Shown: piece after piece, positions 1-5,269 of the stretch
Numbering within the stretch: position 1 is the first letter of the stretch
Layout: the number at the start of each line of letters is the position of its first letter
Assembly: GCA_937983065.1 (NCBI GenBank)
Contig: CALKAL010000187.1
Coordinates: 1-5,269 of the forward strand
Source of the DNA: an uncultured Bacillaceae bacterium
GTDB taxonomy: Bacteria; Bacillota; Bacilli; Bacillales; Alkalibacillaceae
DNA: 5,269 nucleotides
Direction: 5' to 3'
Notes under the pieces: generated by a model
Database searches by the model: none
What the model was told of the DNA's origin: nothing
What the model saw: only the letters and a program-made list of their open reading frames with translations
Position numbers and translations under genes: made by a program

Positions 1-66
1 ACGAGATTTGGGCTTGAGAAAGGTTTAACGAGCCACATCAGGCATGGGCGGGAGAGTCTCGTGTAA
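1..66 (+). CDS. possible C-terminal end of an upstream gene (5' truncated)
   Basis: Plus-strand frame 1 is open from the window edge to a TAA at 64-66, giving 21 residues that end in the basic tail HIRHGRESLV. The other two plus frames contain stops within 27 bases. The stretch is clearly more G/C-rich than the A/T-rich DNA that follows, which fits an end of coding sequence at 66. I do not recognise the tail. In Bacillus subtilis the competence gene coiA precedes an oligoendopeptidase gene, but nothing here confirms that identity. One minus-strand frame is also open across this short stretch, so coding in either direction, or none, is possible. Confidence 0.3.
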   Translation, partial: TRFGLEKGLTSHIRHGRESLV

Positions 67-175
67 AAAATGTGTTCAATAAGATTAATCTCATGTTGTT
101 TACCCTATATAAGTTTAATCTTACAGAAAAAACCCTTAGTCAACTAACCTATTAATTATTTCCACTCTCGAAATA

Positions 176-204
176 TTCATTTATCGAAGTAAATATGTTA
201 TACT
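176..204 (+). promoter_or_regulatory. likely sigma-A promoter for the M3 oligopeptidase gene
   Basis: A -10 element TATACT at 199-204 (5 of 6 consensus bases) is preceded by TG at 196-197, giving an extended -10 of the TGnTATAAT type. A weak -35 element, TTCATT at 176-181, lies 17 bases upstream. Transcription would begin near 211 and leave a short leader before the ribosome binding site at 239-245. The rest of the 67-250 gap is A/T-rich and shows no other gene. The promoter is inferred from sequence only. Confidence 0.5.
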
Positions 205-250
205 TTGACTTATATTATTTGAAAATTTGAAAGGTTACGGAGGAGATAAC

Positions 251-2047
251 ATGAGTACAGCAACGTATCCACAAGTATGGGATTTAGATGTCTTCTTTAA
301 AGGTGGAAGCGATTCACCAGAGCTTCGCAAGCATCTTGATGAGACAAAAGAGCAATTAGCTACATACGCAGAGAAGCTAAAATCGTTTCAAACACCAACC
401 CAAGCAAGTGATGCTGATCTAGTCGTAAAACTCATTGAAGAAGGCTCAAATATTTCTCAAAACATTCGCCAAGCAGGTGCTTTTATTAGCTGTTTAGAGG
501 CAGCGGATATGAGCGATGTTAAAGCGAGCGCTCTTCGTAGTGAAGTGACAGAGCTTTCAGCAACATACGGATCAAACTATAACGCTTTTGAACAGAAACT
601 TTCGAAAACGGAGGAATCTGTTTGGAATGAGCTTTTACAACATGAAACGTTAAATGAGTTTTCATTCGTTTTAAACGAAGCCCGTGAACAAGCTAAAGAT
701 CAACTTTCTGAGGAGGAAGAAGCTTTAATTAGCTCCCTTTCTGTTGACGGTTATCATGCGTGGGGGCAAATGTACAACACAATCGTTGGCGAAATGACAG
801 TAACCGTAAATGTTGAAGGGGAAGAAAAAGTGTTATCTGTCGGACAAGCGAATAACCTCCTTTCCCATGAAGACGCTGAAGTAAGAAAAGAAGTGTTCGA
901 AAAGCTTGAAGCAGCTTGGAAAGAAAAAGAATCGCTATTCGCTAGAACGTTAAATCATTTAGCAGGTTTCCGCCTCAACGTTTATAAAAAGCGGGGCTGG
1001 GATAACGTTTTAAAAGAGCCTCTCGATATTAACCGCATGCAACAAAAAACGTTAGATGCGATGTGGGGCGCTATTACGAAACATAAAGATAGTTTCGTTC
1101 AATACTTAAATCAAAAAGCTAAACTACTCGGTAAAGAAAAATTAGAGTGGTACGATTTAAGCGCACCGACACAAGGAAGTTCGAAAAAGCTTTCTTACGA
1201 TGAAGGCGCTGAATTTATTTTAAAACATTTTGAAACGTTCAGCCCAATCATGTCTAAGTTTGCTAAACGTGCTTTTGAAGAAGCGTGGATTGAAGCTGAA
1301 GACCGTGCAGGAAAACGACCAGGTGGATTTTGTACTGGGTTTCCTTTAAATGAGCAATCTAGAATTTTTATGACGTATAGTGGTTCAATGTCGAACGTCG
1401 CAACCCTCGCCCATGAGCTAGGTCACGCCTTCCACTCGTATGCATTAAGAGGTGTTCACCCGTTAAATCGCCGTTACGCAATGAACGTAGCTGAAACGGC
1501 TTCAACGTTTGCAGAAATGATCGTTGCGGATGCATCTGTTAAAGAAGCAACGACAAAAGAAGAAAAGATAGCGTTATTAGAAGATAAATTACAAAGAAGT
1601 GTCGCCTTTTTCATGAATATTCATGCCCGCTTCTTATTCGAAACTCGTTTTTACGAAGAACGGAAAAAAGGATTCGTCCAAGCTAGTCGTTTAAATGAAT
1701 TAATGGATGAAGCTCAACGTGACGCTTACAAAAATGCGATTAATTCAACTAGCCCAACATTCTGGTCAAATAAATTGCACTTCCATATTACTGGTGTGCC
1801 GTTTTACAACTTCCCGTACACATTCGGTTACCTCTTCTCTTTAAGCATTTATGCAAAAGCGTTAGAAGAAGGTACGAGCTACGAGGACAAATATATCGCA
1901 CTGCTACGTGATACAGCACGAATGACCGTTGAAGAGCTTGCGATGAAACATCTTGGCGAGGATATTACTGAAGAAGCATTTTGGGAAAAAGGAATTGAGC
2001 TTTGTAAAAAAGATGTTGAAGAATATTTAGAGTTAACTGCTGAATAA
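251..2047 (+). CDS. M3 family oligoendopeptidase (PepF/M3-type zinc metallopeptidase)
   Basis: This is a cytoplasmic zinc metallopeptidase of 598 residues that, as known for the family, cleaves short peptides and contributes to peptide turnover. The ATG at 251 is chosen because GGAGGAG at 239-245 lies 5 bases before it. An in-frame TTG at 227 would put that binding site inside the gene. The N-terminal half is helical and charged, with no signal peptide or membrane segment. The zinc motif HELGH is at residues 388-392: H388 and H392 are ligands, E389 is the catalytic base, and E415 in NVAET is the expected third ligand. The family's C-terminal substrate-binding region is present at about 510-528, with H510, H512, Y519, Y523 and Y527 in HFHITGVPFYNFPYTFGYL. 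Length and the WDLDVFF start suit the PepF/M3 subfamily of roughly 600 residues, not classical PepF. It appears monocistronic, with its own promoter and terminator. The family call is firm; the natural substrates are unknown. Confidence 0.95.
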   Translation: MSTATYPQVWDLDVFFKGGSDSPELRKHLDETKEQLATYAEKLKSFQTPTQASDADLVVKLIEEGSNISQNIRQAGAFISCLEAADMSDVKASALRSEVTELSATYGSNYNAFEQKLSKTEESVWNELLQHETLNEFSFVLNEAREQAKDQLSEEEEALISSLSVDGYHAWGQMYNTIVGEMTVTVNVEGEEKVLSVGQANNLLSHEDAEVRKEVFEKLEAAWKEKESLFARTLNHLAGFRLNVYKKRGWDNVLKEPLDINRMQQKTLDAMWGAITKHKDSFVQYLNQKAKLLGKEKLEWYDLSAPTQGSSKKLSYDEGAEFILKHFETFSPIMSKFAKRAFEEAWIEAEDRAGKRPGGFCTGFPLNEQSRIFMTYSGSMSNVATLAHELGHAFHSYALRGVHPLNRRYAMNVAETASTFAEMIVADASVKEATTKEEKIALLEDKLQRSVAFFMNIHARFLFETRFYEERKKGFVQASRLNELMDEAQRDAYKNAINSTSPTFWSNKLHFHITGVPFYNFPYTFGYLFSLSIYAKALEEGTSYEDKYIALLRDTARMTVEELAMKHLGEDITEEAFWEKGIELCKKDVEEYLELTAE

Positions 2048-2050
2048 TAC

Positions 2051-2089
2051 AAAAAACCAGTTGTGAGCTAAAATCACAACTGGTTTTTT
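2051..2089. terminator. bidirectional Rho-independent terminator between convergent genes
   Basis: A perfect 16-bp stem pairs AAAAAACCAGTTGTGA (2051-2066) with TCACAACTGGTTTTTT (2074-2089) around the 7-base loop GCTAAAA. The six T's at the right end serve the plus-strand oligopeptidase transcript. The six A's at the left end become a U-run for the minus-strand acetyltransferase transcript. It starts 3 bases after the oligopeptidase stop and ends 4 bases before the stop codon of the convergent gene, so one hairpin probably ends both. Confidence 0.92.
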
Positions 2090-2093
2090 ATGA

Positions 2094-2591
2094 TCACTCA
2101 ACCTCTTTCTCAAAATAACAAAACGCCCCCTTATAGTGACCATGTCTTCGTTTATCCACCAATGTGTAGTGACTCTTTTCAAACAAACGGATAGCTGCTT
2201 TATTATGTTCATTCGTATCCGTTCTGACGTAATTTATTCCCCGTTCTTTAGCCAAAGCCTCTATAAATTCATAAAACTTTTTCCCTATTCCTTTTCCTTG
2301 CACCCGTGGATCAACGACGAGTCGCTTTATACAAAGATACGGTTCATCATTCGACCAATTAATTTCCTTGTATTCATGATGTCCTTCATCACTTATGCAG
2401 CAAGCTCCTACAACTTCCCCCTCCATCTCACAAACATACAATTCACCATTATTTAAATCAGTTTCATAATGCTCCCGCTTCGGATAATCGTCATTCCACT
2501 GCTCATTCCCCTCTCGTTTCATGACAATTTTCGCTCGACTCACCATATCTTCAATTTTATTTAAATCATCCATTTTTCCTTCTCTAATCAA
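2094..2591 (-). CDS. GNAT family N-acetyltransferase
   Basis: This is a predicted cytoplasmic acetyltransferase of 165 residues that would move an acetyl group from acetyl-CoA to an amine; the acceptor is unknown. The N-terminus MIREGKMDDLNKI is the usual first strand and helix of the fold. Residues 26-40 include QW-x3-YP, seen in a subgroup of Bacillus GNAT proteins. Motif A, the acetyl-CoA pyrophosphate loop, is LVVDPRVQGKGIGKKF, with the Q-x-x-G-x-G signature at 98-103. Motif B, with N-x3-IRLFEKSHY, follows at about 130-142. The start taken is the TTG at 2589-2591, because GAGGTGA lies 5 bases upstream and the N-terminus then fits the family. A GTG at 2598-2600 falls inside that ribosome binding site. 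An internal ATG (2571-2573, residue 7 here), with AAGGA before it, is a weaker alternative. The gene is divergent from the cad operon. The family is firm; the function is not. Confidence 0.9.
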   Translation of the reverse strand: MIREGKMDDLNKIEDMVSRAKIVMKREGNEQWNDDYPKREHYETDLNNGELYVCEMEGEVVGACCISDEGHHEYKEINWSNDEPYLCIKRLVVDPRVQGKGIGKKFYEFIEALAKERGINYVRTDTNEHNKAAIRLFEKSHYTLVDKRRHGHYKGAFCYFEKEVE

Positions 2592-2596
2592 AAAAA

Positions 2597-2603
2597 TCAC
2601 CTC
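2597..2603 (-). promoter_or_regulatory. ribosome binding site that decides the acetyltransferase start
   Basis: Read on the minus strand, GAGGTGA is followed by five T's and then the TTG start codon. The spacing is good for the TTG at 2591. The possible GTG start at 2598-2600 is part of this ribosome binding site itself and is therefore unlikely to be used. Confidence 0.6.
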
Positions 2604-2624
2604 GAGATTTACTAAACAAAATTA

Positions 2625-2653
2625 AGTATAAAAAAAGCTGAAAATCAAATCAA
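2625..2653 (-). promoter_or_regulatory. sigma-A promoter for the acetyltransferase gene
   Basis: On the minus strand, TTGATT (2653-2648) and TATACT (2630-2625) are separated by exactly 17 bases, with 4 of 6 and 5 of 6 matches to consensus. The expected transcript start is near 2618, about 15 bases before the ribosome binding site. Its -35 box is only 5 bases from the -35 box of the divergent cad promoter. Confidence 0.7.
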
Positions 2654-2658
2654 TTGTT

Positions 2659-2688
2659 TTGACATTCAAACGAACTTTTGAATATAAT
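2659..2688 (+). promoter_or_regulatory. near-consensus sigma-A promoter of the cadC-cadA operon
   Basis: TTGACA (2659-2664) and TATAAT (2683-2688) both match consensus in all six positions, with an 18-base spacer. Transcription should start near 2695. Such a strong promoter needs tight repression, and the inverted repeats in its spacer and start region are placed to provide it. Confidence 0.88.
2664..2683 (+). promoter_or_regulatory. putative CadC operator O1, inside the promoter spacer
   Basis: An inverted repeat of ATTCAAA (2664-2670) and TTTGAAT (2677-2683) has a 6-base gap. The TCAAA-N6-TTTGA layout is that of the known operator of the staphylococcal cadC gene, as I recall it. It starts on the last base of the -35 box and ends on the first base of the -10 box, so a bound dimer would block or trap RNA polymerase. 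Confidence 0.72.
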
Positions 2689-2697
2689 ATATTCAAA
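2677..2697 (+). repeat. 21-bp perfect palindrome formed by the inner half-sites
   Basis: The arms TTTGAATATA (2677-2686) and TATATTCAAA (2688-2697) are perfectly complementary around a single A at 2687, and the palindrome spans the -10 box. It joins the right half of O1 to the left half of O2, so a protein bound here would exclude binding to both. It may be a by-product of two adjacent operators or an alternative site. Confidence 0.6.
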
Positions 2698-2710
2698 TGG
2701 AGATTTGAAT
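2691..2710 (+). promoter_or_regulatory. putative CadC operator O2, over the transcription start
   Basis: ATTCAAAT (2691-2698) and ATTTGAAT (2703-2710) form an 8-bp inverted repeat with the same TCAAA-N6-TTTGA geometry as O1. Its centre is 27 bp downstream of the centre of O1. It covers the expected transcript start and ends 6 bases before the cadC ribosome binding site. Confidence 0.7.
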
Positions 2711-2728
2711 GAAAATGAGGTGCTCTAC

Positions 2729-3085
2729 ATGAAAGTTGCAAATTGCACATCCCTTTTGACCGAAGAACAACTGGAAAATTTAAATAAATCGATTCAAGAA
2801 GTTCCGATACGATCGGTAAGTCAACTTTTTAAAGTGTTAAGTGATGAAACGAGGGTAAAAATTGCCCATGCGTTAACGATTGAAGAGGAATTATGTGTTT
2901 GTGATATTGCTGAGTTAGTCGAAGCTTCTGTCGCTTCCGCTTCTCACCATTTACGCACATTAAAAAAACACGGTTTAGCTAAAACTCGCCAAGAAGGGAA
3001 ACATATTTATTATTCATTAGATGATCATCATGTCCATGAATTAATTAAAATGGCTGTTGAACATACGGAAGAATTGGAGGGGTAA
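2729..3085 (+). CDS. cadC: CadC-like ArsR/SmtB family metal-sensing repressor
   Basis: This 118-residue winged-helix repressor should bind its own promoter without metal and release it when Cd(II), Pb(II) or Zn(II) binds. The ATG at 2729 is chosen because GAGGTG at 2717-2722 lies 6 bases upstream. An in-frame TTG at 2678 lies within the promoter and operator. The DNA-binding part runs from about 57 to 82, with recognition helix SVASASHHLRTLK; the wing is about 86-97. The alpha3 site motif ELCVCD supplies C56 and C58. The N-terminus adds only C6, whereas pI258 CadC has C7 and C11. The alpha5 site is complete by alignment to CadC: D99, H101, H112 and E115. The gene is followed 2 bases later by cadA, whose ribosome binding site overlaps the end of this gene, so translational coupling is likely. 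Identity rests on motifs and the cadA neighbour; exact metal preference is inferred. Confidence 0.92.
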   Translation: MKVANCTSLLTEEQLENLNKSIQEVPIRSVSQLFKVLSDETRVKIAHALTIEEELCVCDIAELVEASVASASHHLRTLKKHGLAKTRQEGKHIYYSLDDHHVHELIKMAVEHTEELEG

Positions 3086-3087
3086 CA

Positions 3088-5181
3088 GTGGGGAAAGAAA
3101 CGTTTTACGTCCAAGGAATGTCTTGTACCAATTGTGCTAAAACCTTTGAAAACAATGTTAAATCAATTCCGACAGTTAAAAATGCAGACGTTAACTTTGG
3201 AGCTTCTAAAATAACTGTTTACGGGGAAGCTTCCATTGATGACCTTGAAAAAGCTGGCTCCTTTGAGAATCTAAAGGTTACGAAGGAATATGAAACGAAA
3301 GAAAAATATACAATTAACCATTTCGTTAAACATAATTGGCATTTAATCCTATCCTTTGTTTTACTGATAGCTGGGATTATTTTTCTCATGCAAATTGGTG
3401 AAAGCCACCCTTTAACAGTCGGAATTTTTATTAGTTCCATCTTAATTGGTGGATATTCTTTATTCCAACAAGGGCTTAGTAATTTAGTTCGCCTAAAATT
3501 TGATATGAATACATTAATGACAATTGCAGTCATCGGCGCTGCTCTAATTGGAGAATGGGTTGAAGGGGCAGTCGTCGTTATCCTATTTGCCATAAGTGAA
3601 GCGTTAGAGCGTTATTCAATGGATAAAGCACGAGCTTCGATTCGTTCTCTCATGGATATCGCACCGAAACATGCGACAATCCTCCGAAACGGCTCTGAAA
3701 TGGAGATCGAAGTCGATAATATTCAACTGAATGATATCGTCATCGTTAAACCTGGTGAAAAAATTCCCATTGATGGTGTAGTCACTAACGGAGAATCGAC
3801 GATCAACCAAGCAGCGATTACTGGAGAATCCGTTCCTATTTATAAAGGATTGAACGATGATGTTTTTGCAGGAACGTTAAATGAAGAAGGTTACTTAGAA
3901 ATTAAAGTAACTAAGCTTGTGAAAGATACTACACTAGCTAAAATTATTCATTTGGTGGAAGAAGCGCAAAACGAAAAAGCACCCGCGCAACAATTTGTCG
4001 ATCGATTCGCGGCCTACTATACGCCATTAATTATGCTCATTGCTTTAGGCGTTGCGACGATTCCTCCACTCTTTTTCGGTGCAAGTTTTGATATATGGGT
4101 CTATCAAGGGTTAGCTGTTTTAGTCGTAGGCTGTCCGTGTGCCCTCGTCGTTTCAACACCTGTTGCTATCGTTACTGCGATTGGCCGAGCCGCTAAAGAA
4201 GGCGTGCTCATTAAAGGTGGCGTTTATTTAGAGGAACTTGGATCCATTAAGGCAATGGCATTCGATAAAACTGGAACGATTACAGTAGGAAAGCCTGCCG
4301 TTCAACACGTAAAAATTTATGATGGAAATATATCTGAGCAGCAGTTATTCGAAATAGCCCATGCCCTTGAAAAAAAGTCCCAGCACCCGTTAGCGAAAGC
4401 AATTATGCATTATGCTGACAAATTTTCTATCGAGGGACAGCTTGACGTAGAAAATTTCCAATCGATTACTGGGAAAGGGATTGAAGGGAAAATAGACGGG
4501 GACTTATACGAAATCGGAAGCCCGTCCATGTTTGAAGAAGTTGATTCGAACGTGAAACAGGATATCGAAACATATCAAGAAGAAGGAAACACAGTCGTTA
4601 TCGTAAGTAAAAACAAAGCCGTTTTAGGAATTATCGCTATTGCGGATACAGTTAGAGGAAACGCGAAGCAAGCTCTTGACCAATTAAATGATCTCGGAAT
4701 GAAAGAAACGATTCTTTTAACAGGAGACAACGAAAAAACGGCTCAAGCGATGAGTGAAAAAGTAGGGATTAAAAGCTTCTTAGCCAATCTTTTGCCGAAA
4801 GATAAGCAGACGGAAGTTAAAAAGATGAAAGAACAATACGGAAAAATCGCTATGATTGGTGATGGAGTTAACGATGCGCCAGCTCTAGCTACAGCAGACG
4901 TCGGAATAGCGATGGGTGGAGCCGGTACAGATACCGCCTTAGAAACAGCTGACGTTGCCCTCATGGGAGACGATTTAGAAAAATTACCATTTACCGTTCG
5001 TTTAAGCAGGCGAGCTTTATCAATCATTAAGCAGAACATTTCATTTTCAATCGGTATTAAAATTTTCGCTTTACTTCTCGTCATCCCAGGTTGGCTCACA
5101 TTATGGATTGCTATTTTAGCCGATATGGGCGCAACCGTTCTTGTTACATTAAACGCATTACGATTATTACGAAAAAGCTAG
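3088..5181 (+). CDS. cadA: CadA-type Cd(II)/Zn(II)/Pb(II)-exporting P1B-type ATPase
   Basis: This 697-residue membrane pump uses ATP to expel soft divalent metals from the cytoplasm. An N-terminal heavy-metal-associated domain (about 3-65) has GMSCTNCA, with C13 and C16. Eight membrane segments are expected: four between about 84 and 175, two at about 310-358, and two at about 650-690. The actuator loop carries TGES at 245-248. The sixth segment has the metal-binding CPC at 349-351. The phosphorylation motif DKTGT starts at D393, HP is at 433-434, TGDN at 545-548, and GDGVNDAP at 591-598. K658 and D679 in the last two segments match the conserved K and D of the Zn/Cd/Pb (P1B-2) class, so this is not a copper pump. 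The length is close to Bacillus CadA (about 700 residues), with one metal-binding domain. The start is GTG, with GGAGGGG at 3076-3082 and 5 bases of spacing. No damage is seen. Confidence 0.97.
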   Translation: MGKETFYVQGMSCTNCAKTFENNVKSIPTVKNADVNFGASKITVYGEASIDDLEKAGSFENLKVTKEYETKEKYTINHFVKHNWHLILSFVLLIAGIIFLMQIGESHPLTVGIFISSILIGGYSLFQQGLSNLVRLKFDMNTLMTIAVIGAALIGEWVEGAVVVILFAISEALERYSMDKARASIRSLMDIAPKHATILRNGSEMEIEVDNIQLNDIVIVKPGEKIPIDGVVTNGESTINQAAITGESVPIYKGLNDDVFAGTLNEEGYLEIKVTKLVKDTTLAKIIHLVEEAQNEKAPAQQFVDRFAAYYTPLIMLIALGVATIPPLFFGASFDIWVYQGLAVLVVGCPCALVVSTPVAIVTAIGRAAKEGVLIKGGVYLEELGSIKAMAFDKTGTITVGKPAVQHVKIYDGNISEQQLFEIAHALEKKSQHPLAKAIMHYADKFSIEGQLDVENFQSITGKGIEGKIDGDLYEIGSPSMFEEVDSNVKQDIETYQEEGNTVVIVSKNKAVLGIIAIADTVRGNAKQALDQLNDLGMKETILLTGDNEKTAQAMSEKVGIKSFLANLLPKDKQTEVKKMKEQYGKIAMIGDGVNDAPALATADVGIAMGGAGTDTALETADVALMGDDLEKLPFTVRLSRRALSIIKQNISFSIGIKIFALLLVIPGWLTLWIAILADMGATVLVTLNALRLLRKS

Positions 5182-5209
5182 GGAATGAATTTGTTCCCTA
5201 GCTTTTTTT
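5172..5209 (+). terminator. Rho-independent terminator of the cad operon
   Basis: AAAAAGCTAGGGAA (5172-5185) pairs perfectly with TTCCCTAGCTTTTT (5194-5207) around the 8-base loop TGAATTTG, and the T-run extends to 5209. The stem includes the last cadA codons and its TAG stop. The five A's at the left could also let it act on a transcript arriving from the right. Confidence 0.92.
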
Positions 5210-5269
5210 AAAGAAGCTTTAGTTTATTATTGCAAAAAGTAGGTTCTATAGGACAAATCTTTGATGCAA
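5210..5269. other. unassigned right flank
   Basis: These 60 A/T-rich bases follow the cad terminator, and no ribosome binding site or convincing promoter is visible. One minus-strand frame is open from near the window edge to a TAA and would give a 13-residue tail ending in YFLQ. This is too little to call a convergent gene. The TTCTATAGGA stretch at 5243-5252 is nearly palindromic but has no recognised role. Confidence 0.3.

Noticed and set aside
80..123. 9-bp inverted repeat (TAAGATTAA at 80-88 and TTAATCTTA at 115-123) and the palindrome AGATTAATCT at 82-91
   Set aside because: The loop of 26 bases is long, the stem is almost all A/T, and no T-run follows. In DNA this A/T-rich it is readily explained by chance, so it is not called a terminator or operator.
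227..250. Possible TTG start that would add 8 residues to the oligopeptidase
   Set aside because: The strong GGAGGAG at 239-245 lies inside this extension and is ideally placed for the ATG at 251, and no ribosome binding site precedes the TTG.
2136..2456. Plus-strand open frame of 106 codons
   Set aside because: It is entirely antisense to the acetyltransferase gene, has no recognisable motif, and its composition is explained by the GNAT coding sequence.
2678..2728. Possible TTG start that would add 17 residues to the ArsR/SmtB repressor
   Set aside because: The TTG lies upstream of the -10 box and of the expected transcript start, so it would not be in the mRNA. The ATG at 2729 has a good ribosome binding site.
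3219..3810. Two minus-strand open frames inside cadA
   Set aside because: Both are antisense to clearly conserved CadA coding sequence and show no family features.
4743..5099. Minus-strand open frame of 118 codons
   Set aside because: It is antisense to the conserved GDGVNDAP and last membrane segments of CadA, so it is a coding shadow.
3088..5181. Copper-type P1B ATPase (CopA) as the identity of the pump
   Set aside because: The CPC motif is shared, but the last membrane segments carry K658 and D679 of the Zn/Cd/Pb class, and the neighbour is a CadC-type sensor, not a copper regulator.

Overview
The window looks like a chromosomal segment of a low-GC Gram-positive bacterium, most likely a member of the Bacillaceae. 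The A/T-rich intergenic DNA, strong GGAGG-type ribosome binding sites, TTG and GTG starts, hairpin-plus-T-run terminators and the CadC/CadA-type proteins all point that way. The genus cannot be fixed from the sequence alone.

Layout: (1) positions 1-66 may be the last 21 codons of a plus-strand gene cut by the window edge. (2) An A/T-rich gap carries a likely sigma-A promoter (176-204) for a 598-aa zinc oligopeptidase of family M3 (251-2047, plus). (3) A perfect 16-bp hairpin with T-runs on both strands (2051-2089) lies between this gene and a convergent GNAT N-acetyltransferase gene (2094-2591, minus). (4) A compact divergent control region (about 2592-2728) holds two back-to-back promoters and an array of four ATTCAAA/TTTGAAT half-sites. 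(5) Reading rightward is a two-gene metal-resistance operon: a CadC-like ArsR/SmtB repressor (2729-3085) and a CadA-type P1B ATPase (3088-5181), closed by a strong terminator (5172-5209). (6) The last 60 bases hold nothing assignable.

The core of the window is the metal-efflux operon. By analogy with staphylococcal cadCA, the repressor should sit on the half-site array over its own near-consensus promoter and leave it when Cd(II), Pb(II) or Zn(II) binds. This allows synthesis of the ATPase that pumps the metal out of the cytoplasm. The repressor has the C-x-C pair and the alpha5 D/H/H/E site of CadC but only one N-terminal cysteine. The operator region appears to hold two tandem cad-type operators, one in the -35/-10 spacer and one over the transcription start. 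The divergent acetyltransferase promoter lies so close that it may be affected by the same regulator.

Nothing here amounts to a wholly new system. The points worth a second look are the double operator, the three-cysteine sensor site and the acetyltransferase sharing the control region.
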